A stretch of DNA of 23,429 nt, from assembly GCA_004151065.3 (NCBI GenBank), contig NWUY0300018667.1:82245-105673 (forward strand), given 5' to 3'. Both the position numbers and the translations under genes were made by a program. The notes below the pieces were generated by a model, which did not search any database, was not told where the DNA came from, and saw only the letters and a program-made list of their open reading frames with translations. Of the stretch, positions 9,739-20,613 are shown in pieces; the first letter of the stretch is position 1; every line of letters begins with the position of its first letter. Source of the DNA: Larix sibirica. Lineage: Eukaryota; Streptophyta; Pinopsida; Pinales; Pinaceae.

Positions 9739-11060
9739 GTGCACCTTTATCTTGTGCTATTTGTTTACATGTGTGTAGGATATGACCATCTCAAGCTACA
9801 ACCATTAATAGTTACAAGTGCCCCTTCAATTATCTTTGTTAACCTTTTTCATATAGATAGATCCCTCCCTCTACCTATAATGCATAGACATTTTCGGAAA
9901 CCCTATGATATGAATCATAGGATCCCCCCTAATTTGGGCAAGTTGTATAACATAATTCACTTGTTTAATCCACCCTTGATCGTCGATAGGTATCCACCAT
10001 TACATGGGTTCCTTAGTTTAGTGACACTCTTCTTCTAAACACCCATGGTGTTATTTATCACCTTTAGGATTAGGATTCCATATAGTTTGAATCCATAGAG
10101 TTGAGCCTCATGTCTCTCCTCATCATCTTCCATTGATCCTACCCCCAAAATCCCCAACAATACTTCTCTATGGTTGGTATCTCACAATTGACATCATACA
10201 ATATCATGATCCCTCTGTATCATTCATATTGTGCCATTCAGTCGTGTTTACCAGTATTTATATCATGATCCCTCAAGGAGAACCCCATTTCCCCCCTACC
10301 CTTTCCCAATATCATCCAATGATATCATATGTTCCATTTGATCGTATGCACGTGGCATTCATTTCCTTGTCTTCCCATGCAAAAATTTATTTTCTAAAAG
10401 AAGACATCAAGTATGATCCATAACATACTATTACACTATTTTATTCTATGTTTTAACACACCAAATCTCTACTTAACTGTGCTTTTAAACTTAATTAAAA
10501 TCAGGAAGCTCCCTCGCTTTCCTTAGTTCAAAGCATCTGCATTAGCATACCTAATATTATACCCTCATGGATCCCCTTCTGTGACTTCACACATATAAGT
10601 CACACCTTTTTTCCCCAAAGAAAATACTTAATATGCATATTTTATGACCATCCTCCGCAACTTGGTCTTCTATTTCATCAAGTTGTGTGTCACAACTTTC
10701 AGTTTTTCCATTCCATTATGCTCTGAACCAAGGAATTCTTAATACCCCTATTTTTATGAACTCCCAATTCATTACTCCCTTGAGTCGGTACCCATTGTGA
10801 CATGATAGCTCAGCCCTCACACTAGTTTTCAAAGGCTTCCATATGTTTTGATTCTAGTGATCCCTCCCCTATCGACATCAACACCTTCATTTTAGGGGAT
10901 GTTTCTGGAGATTCATAGTGTACCTTGGTCCCATTTCCATCATTGGTAGTTGACCATGGACAAAGAAAAGAAATGCATCATCGATATTTGACTTGGTAGT
11001 TTCTCACATGCTTGAGTCTAGCACCTTATCGCACCATTGATAATTGTACATTTCGATGGT
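9739..11060. other. Weakly coding-like, Pro/Tyr/His-rich stretch; no gene called
   Basis: Open frames of 99 codons (9739-10038, plus) and 96 codons (10133-10423, plus) exist. The second reads HFPPTLSQYHPMISYVPFDR and contains YHDPS twice if one shifts frame (10200s and 10260s), because ATATCATGATCCCTC is repeated at about 10201 and 10260. This could be a decayed low-complexity protein, or chance in C-rich DNA. No family is recognised on either strand. Confidence 0.25.
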
Positions 11061-11078
11061 TTTAGTGTATCAGATACA

Positions 11079-11260
11079 CACATGTGTTTGAGTCTTTAGA
11101 AATCCTCATGAGGGGGTTTCCCTTCAAGTATCTCCCTACATGTTGCAAAATATGGTCCCAATTCTTTAAACATGTTTGAGTTGAACTAATCTCCGAGAGT
11201 TTCCCTTTAGGTAGATCCCCACATGTTTTTGATTAATATTCCAACACCCCATATCAATGC
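11079..11260 (+). repeat. Degenerate two-copy tandem repeat, about 89-bp period
   Basis: CATGTGTTTGAGTCTTTAGA at 11081 and CATGTTTGAGTTGAACTAAT at 11171 start two similar units. Each continues with a TTTCCCTT core, then GTATCTCCCTACATGTT or GTAGATCCCCACATGTT. A third, weaker piece (CACATGCTTGAGTCT) lies near 11005. The copies are diverged, so the duplication is old. Confidence 0.5.
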
Positions 11261-12360
11261 AAGTAATTTTAGTTTTTCCAAAATATTTCCTCTCCAGTAG
11301 ACTCCTCACAACTATCTTGTTCACTTGCAAAATCAGAGCTACTTCATAGTTCACTAGTGACCATTTTGTTTGATTTGATGCAACCATTTAGCATCCCTCA
11401 TGTTCAAACAATGGCAGGGATCCTTTGATTCATTGCCCCACTATTGTATAATATCATGGTATTTTATTTACTATGATACTTTTTGACCTCGCTACATTAA
11501 GTGTTGGTCCCCCATTTGAACACTTTGAGACATCTCGATCAGTACAGATATACCTTGCTTGTCATATTGAGAGCTCACTTACTACTCGCTTTTTTGGTTT
11601 GTTGGTTTTGCAAGTGGTTCTTTCAAGCCCTATGTGGGCCAGTTTTACTTCTAATATCTCTCCACTCCTTATTTCCTATACCCTCTTTTTCCATATAAAA
11701 TAACAATGATGCATTTCATCCATATGATCCTCTCCTAACCTCATGTATCAGGGGGGGAACTATTATCAGTGCAATTTTTCCCATGTGTTCAATAATATCT
11801 CTTCACCAAGAGAATACACCATATCACATGCATAATCCATCATTATCAAACCATGCAACTCCCTATGTTCCCTCTCCTGGTCAGAAAATCCTCCTACCAA
11901 CTTGGTCATTATGAGACCTCCTTCTCCTAAAACTAGACCCCCTTGATTCCATCTCAATCATCTAGTGAAGCAATGAAGTTGGACCGTGAAATTCTTAGGC
12001 CCTTAAGGGTTATCCTAACATAGAAGATAGGTCAAGAAGCTTGCTACCCCTTTTTAGACATGATTTGGAAAAAAATCTTTTCCTCCAAAAATCATGGCTT
12101 TTGATAGTCAACACAAAGAACTGGAAAGCACAAAAGTATAAGTTTCAATATTAAAATCCAAGGATAAGTAAAAATCCACAAGAATCAAGCTTTTATACCT
12201 AATTCTTTTATAGCTAATTGAACTCAAAAAATAGAGGATTTTTCTAGATTTCAACCTCACAAGTCCATAAGAAGCCATGAGAGGGCACATTATTCACTAG
12301 TTCATATTTGAATTTCATTCATTCTTTCTATTCCAATCCATCCCTTCCGTGAGAAATTAA
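11261..12360. other. No confident gene; coding-like segment near 11965-12105 (plus)
   Basis: Most of the stretch shows nothing. Around 11965-12105 the plus strand reads AMKLDREILRPLRVILT-stop-KIGQEACYPFLDMIWKKIFS, which has the composition of a real protein but no recognisable family. The 63-codon minus frame at 11766-11957 overlaps it in part and has no support. Confidence 0.25.
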
Positions 12361-12398
12361 GAATTCCATTACTTCATAATTTCCCTGTCCATTTTTCA

Positions 12399-12495
12399 GG
12401 TACCAAAGCAAGGAGTCAAGAGCATTCAAAGAAGAAAAGGACCCTCCCGACGGAGAAGCTTGGAGACCATTTGATCATCTTCACTGCTCCAAAGG
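12399..12495 (+). other. Exon-like segment bounded by AG and GT
   Basis: CATTTTTCAG precedes GTACCAAAGCAAGGAGTC, and the segment ends CTGCTCCAAAG followed by GTGTAAAC. It is purine-richer and more GC-rich than its surroundings (CCTCCCGACGGAGAAGCTTG). The borders fit a plant 3' and 5' splice site. It may be part of an untranslated leader of a retroelement, since such leaders in plants are sometimes spliced. No protein is recognised. Confidence 0.25.
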
Positions 12496-12636
12496 TGTAA
12501 ACATTGGAAGCCTACATTCATTAGTAAATAGAAAAGGTCAAAACGTTCTTTAAATGTTGAAATGTCTCATTTATACATAATTTATGAGTATTTTAATATA
12601 TATCAATATTTGTATCCTTGTTATATTCAATCATTT

Positions 12637-13465
12637 TGCTTTGGTAATACTAATCATGTCCATTGTCTAAGCTTGCAAGCCTTAGATTGGTATTTTGCTA
12701 ACCCTTGTTGCAAAAATACACCAACATGATCTTGTTCCAAAACATTACCATATTCATCTTCTATGTCTCTTCTAAATAGACTCCACCTATAATGATAAGG
12801 AGGATTCCTTGTAACTACCCATTGATACCAGTATATGGTTTTATCTCAAAATACAATGTAGCTAAGTAAATCATTTACTTATCATCCATAATATTATGCA
12901 ATTCAAATAATTGCTATATTTGGTTCATCCATGTAAACACATATGTTCCATCACAATTTCTTAATTCAATCTTGGGAAAAAACTAGTTCCTTAGTTCCAA
13001 ATTGAACCCATGATGATGCGGATTATCAATTATTGGGGAGTTAAACCTCTTATTCTCCACTTATTTTTCAATTTTATCAATCTATGGATGTGACAAGTCC
13101 ATATTGTTCTCCATATGGCTCTTTGTGAGGAGATGAATTAGAATAATGTTAATCTCATTCAAAATATCCCTCTTCGTATTTTTGAGGTACTCCTTACTAG
13201 TCAGCTTTTTTAGATCCTCCATCCTAGCCATCTTTCCAACATCCTCTTTACTAGACATATTTTCACACATATGTTTAGATTCACTTGTTATATCATTTTT
13301 TGTGTTTCCCAATTGCAAATTTGTCACTTATATTTCACTCCATTATGTAACTTTTTCCTCCAATTTGGATAGCTGGTGAAACATATCTTCAATTTATTCG
13401 TGAGTTATGCTTGAGCTCTCTGGCGGTTTAATTTGTGTATTATTTTTTGTAGAGCCCCTTTCCAT
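12637..13465 (-). pseudogene. Decayed gag (capsid) of the minus-strand LTR element
   Basis: The presumed start ATG is at 13465-13463 (MERGSTKNNTQIKPPESSS). The frame stays the same down to 13082 through in-frame stops after ITHE, KVT and SEI: it includes FHQLSKLEEKV and the Lys/Glu-rich KEDVGKMARMEDLKKL and KEYLKNTKRDILNEIN, a likely helical or coiled N-terminal part. Beyond a frameshift comes the Retrotrans_gag core: PKIELRNCDGTYVFTWMNQI (about 12975), FELHNIMDDK, LATLYFEIKPY, then after another shift WYQWVVTRNPPYHYRWSLFR (12830 leftwards) and DIEDEYGNVLEQDHVGVFLQ. The WYQW motif and the preceding aliphatic L-x-G/E-x-A helix are typical of plant gypsy capsids. No zinc knuckle is seen. Confidence 0.75.
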
Positions 13466-14135
13466 CTGATCCCAAACAAATATTTACATATAATTATATC
13501 TATTTCCTCTATATCACCGAAAATATATATTTTAATAAAAAATTATACAAGTGTCAAGTTAACATACCTTGTGAAACCTAGTTTGTAGGTTGTCTCGGTG
13601 GATGGGATTTCTCCTTAAATATATATGAAATTCCATCCCTTCTAAGTATAATATTTCCTCATGTAGTATTCCGATATGTCTTCTCTACAATGCCATAGCT
13701 ACGACCCAATTCTGATGTGTCAAAAACAAATTATGGTAACTTTCCCAAAACTTGTTATTTTTGTCCCTTTCCATAGAGAGAAAGCATACATCATGGCACA
13801 TGTCCAATGTTCTATATTAGATTCTGAAATTTATACCACAAAATCTATGGTCTGCATTATTTGTAATGCAACAAATCTCACTCAATTTCGATATATAAAG
13901 TTTCGTATATAACAGTTTTATCCAAAACACATGTTTGAGACTAGTTTTTGGACTAGTAAAAAACCCTAACTTCCATAGGGCATAGATCATAACTTGTAAT
14001 GAATCAAGACCTAAAATTTGGATAATTTATTTCTCTCGATGTCCTCTATGGTCCCTCCAAGTTTCACTATATGAAACATTTCTAATGAAAGGTTGTATAA
14101 AAAATTACAAGATGACTCATTCTGGAAGTGTTGAA

Positions 14136-14147
14136 GCTCTGGTACAA
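14136..14147 (-). promoter_or_regulatory. Primer-binding site, initiator tRNA-Met type
   Basis: Two bases inside the LTR end the minus strand reads TTGTACCAGAGC. Plant LTR elements primed by initiator tRNA-Met use TGGTATCAGAGC at this place. The match is 10 of 12 with the 3' AGAGC intact, which is what an old mutated copy should look like. The site fixes both the orientation of the element and its LTR boundary. Confidence 0.6.
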
Positions 14148-14149
14148 GA

Positions 14150-14422
14150 TGTTATGCACCAAATTCCATCAAAGATCATAAAATAAGGAAGAGAGAGTAA
14201 TCCCATGCCTTAATAATGAATAGAAGAGATGAATAATCCTCTTTGAGGGTCCAAACTCCTTATACAATGTAGAAAATATACAATAAAAGATGAGATGATT
14301 ATACAAATGATTTTCCTTTATTATAAATACGAGATGATGTGATCATTGTGTGACCTAATACTAAGAAATACTAATAATAGCTAATATCATAATAATAGTG
14401 AATTATGGTTAGGACCTTAACA
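14150..14422 (-). repeat. 5' LTR of the minus-strand element, 273 bp
   Basis: On the minus strand it starts TGTTAAGGTCCTAACC at 14422 and ends GGTGCATAACA at 14150, giving the canonical TG...CA ends with a 5-bp inverted terminus (TGTTA/TAACA). Inside, on the minus strand, are TATTTATAATAAAGG and TTGTATAAGGAG as TATA-like candidates. The right flank (14423 onward) is CAAAA, but the other end of the element is unknown, so no target duplication can be tested. Confidence 0.65.
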
Positions 14423-14795
14423 CAAAAAAAAATTATGGAACCATGAGAAATAGTCTTGATAAAAGGAATCCTAGAAGAAACAACTAGCCTACTATGGACC
14501 TACTTGGAACAAAAAAATACCCAATATAGTGGTACATGGTGGAATACTAACAATGGGTGGGGACACCAATGTAGCTTAAGGACATCATGGAACCAAAGGA
14601 GAAACCATATTCCTCACCATGGAAAGGAAAAAGATGAGTCACATTGATAAGTCGCATTAGGATGGATAGATTCTTGATCTTTCTAATAAATGACCACATT
14701 TCTTAAATGGCCGTATCGTGGGGCTTACAATAATGTTTTGAGGATAAAATATATGAAGAGGGATATAATGTATTTTATTTATGGAGGATAATTAA
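14423..14795. other. No confident gene
   Basis: A 63-codon frame (14456-14647, plus) is Trp/Asn/His-rich (WWNTNNGWGHQCSLRTSW) and is followed in another frame by SRIRMDRFLIFLINDH. The latter vaguely resembles the SRLDRFL motif of plant LINE endonucleases, but the match is too short to call. Confidence 0.25.
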
Positions 14796-15162
14796 TGTAA
14801 CATTCCAATATTCATATAATAAATCTTAATAATTAGTTGGATAAAACTCATTACTTAATGTAATATGGACATACTCATTAAATATGTTTAACTATGTAGT
14901 TGGTTGGTAATAATTTATGGAATGTAATAATGAAAGGTAATTGGCATGTTCCATTAGAAATGTGCATGAGGGATAACATATACACATGCATATCAATAAA
15001 TGGGTCTATTGGGACTTTATTGTAAAAATCATGTTTTGTAGGGTGATCCCTTCCATAAGGAGTAATGAATAGTGTTTCCCTACCTTAAAGTTATTCTCTA
15101 TATGCTTGTGCTAATTGATTATTTTAAACCATTTGCATTTTGCAATGCATCTCTGATTTACA
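14796..15162 (+). repeat. Tentative solo LTR-like segment
   Basis: It starts TGTAACATTCCAATATTC after a GGAGGATAATTAA tract and might end at CTGATTTACA (15162), which would give TGTAA/TTACA ends. There is no second copy, no primer site and no target duplication. The similarity of the first ten bases to the LTR start at 254 is the only other support, so this is weak. Confidence 0.2.
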
Positions 15163-18100
15163 ATGGGTCATAATAGACATGAACAACATAGGTCTATTCA
15201 CAATTTATATGTTGGATATAGAGTGTGTCTTTATCTTACCCAAGTGTGCCTACATGAGGTATCATATAAGTTGAAGCCTTTGAGATAGTCACCTTTTAGG
15301 ATTGACATTTAGAAAGTCAATACCAAAGTGTTCAAACTAGACCTACCTCCTTATATGAGGATATATTTAATAATAACCGTGGATAACTTGATTTTTTAAA
15401 CCATCCTTGCTATATGGACAAGAGGAGAATAGGTTTTTCCTAGAACAAAAGGCTCTTTTAAGTTATTGTGGTCGAAGAGTTGGAGGAGGATACAATTTTG
15501 TAGAAGAAGGTTTGTGTGACACATAGAGGATAACAAAAAATGTAAATTTGACCTCAAGGGATAAATTCCATGGAAAACCAAGTGATACGAGGAAAACCAA
15601 GTTGTAGATAGGTTTCCTCACATTTCCTTATAATATTTTGGAGACTAAAACCTCCCATTAGAGAGGTGTGATCTGCATAGATTCTTGAAGAATCAAAATG
15701 TCTAAGTGGTTAATTTTTTAATGTGAATTTTGTGCTTAAAAATGGTTGACTTCCATGCTTAAATTTATTTATTCATTCCTTGGATAACTTTTCAATTTCC
15801 TCTAAAAAAATTCAAGGAAAAAGATTGTAGACTTTTAGCAATGTGGAGGAAAGGAATAAATTTTGAGGGGAGTTTATCTATGCACTATGCACTCTACACT
15901 CTACAATAAAGCATGTAACTGAAACAATGTGTAAGTTAGTATAATAAAGAGTCAAAGGAAGGATTCAAAGTGGAGCTAGCTCCATATTCCACACACTACA
16001 CTCCATGTCATGAATAAGGAAACAATATATGACATGCAAAGTAGGTGATGCAAATGTAGGGAAACATAAGCTCAGGGCTTGGAGAAAGAAAATGTTTCTT
16101 TGTGAATTGAGATAAGGATGAAGAGACTCAAGAAAAATAAGGTTTATTCATATCTACAAGATTTCATGGAAACAAATATGATGACACATGCATAGTCCAA
16201 CCAATCATAAGTTACTATGAGGAAATATAAGGAAAACCCCCCAAGGCACTTGAACTATATAGTATTTAAAACATTGGAATGTTTATGAGGATTGTAACTC
16301 AATATTGGGGGTATGGTTCTAGAAATAATTGTGGAGGTCATTGACCTTCCACATACCTATGAAAAAGAAAAAGGAAGGGTCTAATGATGGAAGGGGGGTT
16401 CAACTGGTTATAAGTTGAAGAGGTTAGACTAGTTTAGCTAGAATATTGAAGGAGATAGAATATTGTCCATAAGTTGTGTTTGATGTTCACATTGTTTCTA
16501 TAGGCCATTTAAGATATATTGACTTAGAGAGAGACTAATTGACTAGTTTGTGGAAGAAACATTATTACAATAATTTCATTAGTATCATTGTAAATTATTG
16601 TATTTCTTGGATTGAAAATCTAGATAGATTTGTAACAGTAAAATCACTAATAAGAATAAACAAAACAACATAGCCATTTCGTAGATCGAGCTTCCAATAA
16701 AATTTTATCCAAGATATCTTTTGTGTTTTTTGTGTAAGTTGTGTTGAGTAGTTTTTAATTCCAGTATCCTGGACTTCTTTAAGGAATCACAATCATTGTT
16801 AATGTACATCCAATATATTAATGTAGGTATTTGTAGTCTTTATTAGTTTTTAGTTTATTATCTATGTTGATGAATTATCTAATCCATAAGACTTGTGGTT
16901 GTGGATCAATTTCAAGGAATCTCAAATTTGGGTATCAATTTTAAAGTTTTTAAAGAGCTAAGGTGATATGCATTGGATATGAGAAAGGGAGAAAAAAATT
17001 AAAATAATCCAAGTAGAGGAGATTAAAATAAATTTACAAGAAGGCCATATAGTCATGCTAAATATAACATGTGAGGAGAAACAAAGAGATCTCAACCATC
17101 CTTTGCAACACTTAAAACAACATATGTGATACCAACAAGCTACCTCATGACCATAAAAATCAACTTGGAAGCCACCCAATGCAATCTCAATGCAACCATA
17201 GTGAAAAATATTGGTTAATCAATCTTTAAATAGTTTCATCAATAAAACGACTAACCATGTGTCCCAAAATCAATAAAAAATAACAAATCTTCTTTGTGAC
17301 ATTCCTTGTTAATTAAAATAGAGTACTTAGAGTGAAACATATGGAATGTAGCTACGAAAAGAAAATAAGTACAGCAAAATAGGCATAATATTTTTGTGAA
17401 ACGAAAACAAGTAGAAGTAAGTTCAAACTAACAATAGGAAACAAACATTTATTGATATTTGGAACATGATGCAATGTTCACTTTTCGTTTTTAGGTGAAA
17501 ACCTCCAACATGAGCAAATATCCAAATACAATGGTATTCACTTGACCAACGATTATATAGATTCTACTACTATATATATAGTTTATAATTGGCCAAAATT
17601 TTAACAACATAGTGGATCTTCATTAATGAAGGCTCAACCTGCACTAGCTAGCTGGCCTTCTTTAATTAGGCCACTTATATGTATTTACTTCACAGTCTAC
17701 TGCCTCATGAAAGCTTGTTTAATAAATAAGTGACAATCTATTCTAGTAGTTAGGGAAGTTAGGGTGGGACTCTAACATTTTAACATAGTCTCATAGAAAA
17801 AATAAATAACAATTCATACATGATGAAGCCAATGAACCAAAAATTAGTCACCCTTTCCACTTGGAAACACTCAAACCAATCAAAACCATTGGATCCAATA
17901 AAACAATGAAGAATAAACCATCAATCAAATATCTTTCACACATGATTTAAAACAAAAATTGGATAGTATTTTCATTGATATATAAAAGTTTGTGGATGAA
18001 CCAAACAAAAAAATAGGTACAAAATGTCTTGAGGGATTCAAAAAGGAGATCAAAATTGAAAGTTTTGTGAAAAAATCTCCAACACGTTGGAATCTCCTTC

Positions 18101-18200
18101 TATTATCCACTTGTATTCTATATTCTTCACAACAATATAATAGACTTACCACACAATAAAATATTATCACAAATCATAATTTAAAATATAATCTAATTAA
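15163..18200. other. AT-rich stretch, no gene recognised
   Basis: Both strands were read and no protein domain was found. Open frames of 60 to 81 codons occur (for example 15396-15581, 16958-17179 and 17925-18170, all minus) but have no recognisable content. Minor features are a simple TATGCACTCTACACTCTAC run near 15885-15905 and a perfect 14-bp palindrome CTTCATTAATGAAG at 17618-17631. Poly(A)-signal-like and TATA-like strings are scattered as expected for AT-rich DNA. Confidence 0.35.
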
Positions 18201-18649
18201 GAGAATCCATGACCACTATGGGATTTTTTCTTTTCTTCTTCACCAATATTTTACTCTACAAGTGTTGATTACTTTGATGATTCCTCTCCATACTCACCTA
18301 GTGATTATTGAACTGTAATATACTCCAAGAATGCTTCCTTGACAGAGCCTATGGATTCTAAAGGCTTGTCCACCATAAATTGTTAGCTTGAAATGAAACC
18401 CATAATTATGATGTAGTGCATGTCAATGTATGTAGTTGATTTCTTTATTATTTTGTTTTGGGTTTTCAATCTCACTTCCAACTCATCATTCCTTTACATT
18501 TGAACCTCAATTCGATCACCTATGTTCCAATTCATATGCATAATTTCTTTCTATAGTGTATCCAATTCCCTAACCAAAGCCTTTATAACCTTTCATAGAT
18601 CCAATACTTCACAAAGAGCACACCTCCCATGGTGGTTGTGTTGAAGCAT
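18201..18649 (-). pseudogene. Decayed unknown protein with C-x2-C motif and helical segment
   Basis: One minus-strand frame can be followed from ATG at 18649 for about 148 codons, interrupted by some eight stops but without an obvious frameshift. It reads MLQHNHHGRCALCEVLDL, then KVIKALVRELDTL, KEIMHMNWNIGDRIEVQM, RNDELEVRLKTQNKIIKK, MVDKPLESIGSVKEAFLEYI, SLGEYGEESSK and NIGEEEKKKSHSGHGF. Features are a HNHH-GRCALC cluster that could bind a metal, a heptad-like amphipathic stretch of about 45 residues, and an acidic then lysine-rich tail. Stops sit where Gln or Arg codons could have been (TAA, TAG, TGA), as expected if methylated cytosines decayed. I do not recognise the family. It resembles a retroelement-borne or gag-like small protein more than a host enzyme. 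Confidence 0.45.
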
Positions 18650-20039
18650 GGTGTTGATATATCTTGTATGCAAAGAAATACAACATAGAATGCTACTTAA
18701 GATTAAAATTCCACACAACCAACCTCAAGGAAGAATGCCAAAAAAATGAATCCACAAATTTAAGGCCCATAAAACCCAACTTAATTTCCATCCAATCATC
18801 ACCACTACCCATTGTTTCATGACCTAGGTGAAAACAAGCCCATCCAAATATACCAAAGCTAAAATTTTCTCCCACCCAATTGGATAAACATGCTAAATGA
18901 ACAACCCAAGTAACTGAATAAATCCTACCTACGCCACAAATCACCATTATCTCAAACTTAATACTTCCCCCTCACACCAACGAAAATAGAAATATGTGGG
19001 GGGTATAGGGGAGGGATGAGATTTAAAGGCTCCCTCCTTGAACCTTACCATAAGCTACTTGTCCCTCAAAGGTTCATACATGTTATGGATATATTTTTTA
19101 ATCATGGAATTAATTGTATAATGGGGTCACCTCCATTTTTTTGTAGGGTCCTTTTGCAAAAATGATTGTCAAGTTAGTCATGGTGTTTGCTAGAGAATCA
19201 CAAACACAATGTACATGATAGAATTCAATAAGTTAAAAATGAGGACTCATCCATTTTATTATATAAATAGATCTGAAAAGAGGAAAGGATTGTCCTAGGC
19301 CTTCTTAACTCATTTATCTAATGACAAATGATGATTTTACAAAGCTCAAAACCTTCCTTACATCCATAGCTTGCAAAGTGGACATTCCTTGAACTTCTAC
19401 TTGATTATCCATTGTTTGACCTAGTCTCCATCCACATGTTAGTTCTTATTTTCCATTAGGTTTAAAGATAACACCCCCCCCACCCTCCTTTGGAACTTAT
19501 CACCCCCATCTTCATTGTATTGGTACATTAATCAAAGGAATACTACAAGTTTTCAAGGGTGGCCATACCAAGCTCTTTTCTTCCACATAAAATCTCTACA
19601 TATCTAGAAAACCATCAACACAATCATGGCTCGCAAGATGTTAATGGGATAACACTCAAGGTATATGAAAGTCTCCAAATGATAACTCGCAAAAAAACAT
19701 TTTCAACACATTATTAGTAACACCAACGACATCACTCAAGACTCAAGTGTTATCACCATATTAACCTTATATTTAGTCATTAAGGTGTGGTCACAATTCA
19801 TAGTATAACCTATTTGCAAAGTAAACAAAATACCTTGGTAACATAGTTTGTGGCTTTAAAAAAAAGATATAATTATATAATAAAAATAATAAATAATTAG
19901 AATATATAAAATACTACATATATGAAAATAAAATAGATTTGAGGAATTACAAGTTTAATATACCCATTATATTTGGTTTATTTTACATGTAACAAGCACC
20001 CCACCCTCCAACCCATAAAGGTTAGATATTCCTCACGGA
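18650..20039. other. No gene recognised upstream of the LINE
   Basis: An 84-codon Trp/Gly/Phe-rich frame on the minus strand (18693-18947) has no stop, but also no known motif. It lies just upstream of the unknown frame at 18649 and is separated from it by a stop. A C-run (ACCCCCCCCACCC) is near 19471-19483, and a very AT-rich patch lies at 19857-19940. None of the LINE ORF1 or endonuclease N-terminus could be read here. Confidence 0.3.
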
Positions 20040-20613
20040 TAAAAATGAACCTCAATAATATTTGGAATCCCTCAGTAGATGACTTTAAGGATTTAATTTT
20101 AACACATGTGCAGGTATCTTTCTTGAGGGTAGGTTTAAAGGTATGGACTAGGAAGTTAAGATTATTAATTGTTATGGACCCTATGGTGATAGAAAGAGTT
20201 TTTGGGAGAAAGTTGATGAAAGTAGTCTTTTGAAGAACATAAATTTGATCATTGGGGTGAACCTCAATTTAAATTTGTCAGCATGTGAGGTTTGGGGGGT
20301 CTATCCAAAATTAGATACTTTATATGGGTATTTTCAGCATTTGTTTTAGGGATCAAATTTGATAGAAATTATTCCTTCTATCATGTCTCCTACATGGAGA
20401 AATGGGAGGGTGGAGGATGTTGGTGTTGCAAAAAGACTAGATAGATTCATCCTTGATGAAGGATTGGTGGACTTTGTAGTAAGATATAGATGTTGGACTC
20501 TTAACTCGGCTATTTCTGACCATTTACCTATTTTTTTTCAACTTGAAGGAGTTTTCTCTCATTTGAATTGTCCTTTCAAATCCAATCATACAGAGCTTGG
20601 TGTGGAGGAATAA
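20040..20613 (+). pseudogene. LINE ORF2 apurinic endonuclease domain, N-terminally truncated
   Basis: The recognisable part begins MNLNNIWNPSVDDFKD (20046 onward), equivalent to the LWNP segment of plant LINE endonucleases. After a frameshift near 20150 comes INCYGPYGDRKSFWEKVD (20164), LIIGVNLNLNLSACEVWG, a TAG at 20347-20349, SPTWRNGRVEDVGVAKRLDR (about 20384) and NSAISDHLPIFFQL (SDH at 20515-20523). In this family the fifth motif normally reads GDLN or GDxN. Here it is VNLN, with AAC at 20260-20262 in place of the Asp codon, so a metal- or base-contacting catalytic residue is lost. The C-terminal SDH motif is kept. The N-terminal Asn and Glu motifs are missing. Confidence 0.9.

Larger units (their letters stand above)
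12637..14422 (-). mobile_element. 5' part of a minus-strand LTR retrotransposon (LTR + PBS + gag), truncated
   Basis: Reading from right to left: a 273-bp LTR (14422 to 14150), a primer-binding site (14147-14136), an untranslated leader of about 670 bp, then a decayed gag that starts near 13465 and fades at about 12640. No protease, RT or integrase could be read further left on the minus strand, and no second LTR copy was found. The element is thus either truncated after gag, interrupted, or belongs to a gag-only non-autonomous type. The gag matches the Retrotrans_gag class, common in Ty3/gypsy elements. Confidence 0.65.

Noticed and set aside
14456-14700. Possible second LINE endonuclease fragment (SRIRMDRFLIFLINDH)
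   Set aside because: Only a few residues resemble the SRLDRFL motif and nothing before or after fits.
17618-17631. Perfect palindrome CTTCATTAATGAAG
   Set aside because: Short and AT-rich; expected by chance and without terminal repeats that would mark a transposon.
18693-18947. 84-codon Trp/Gly-rich frame on the minus strand
   Set aside because: Open but with no known motif, and a stop separates it from the unknown frame starting at 18649.
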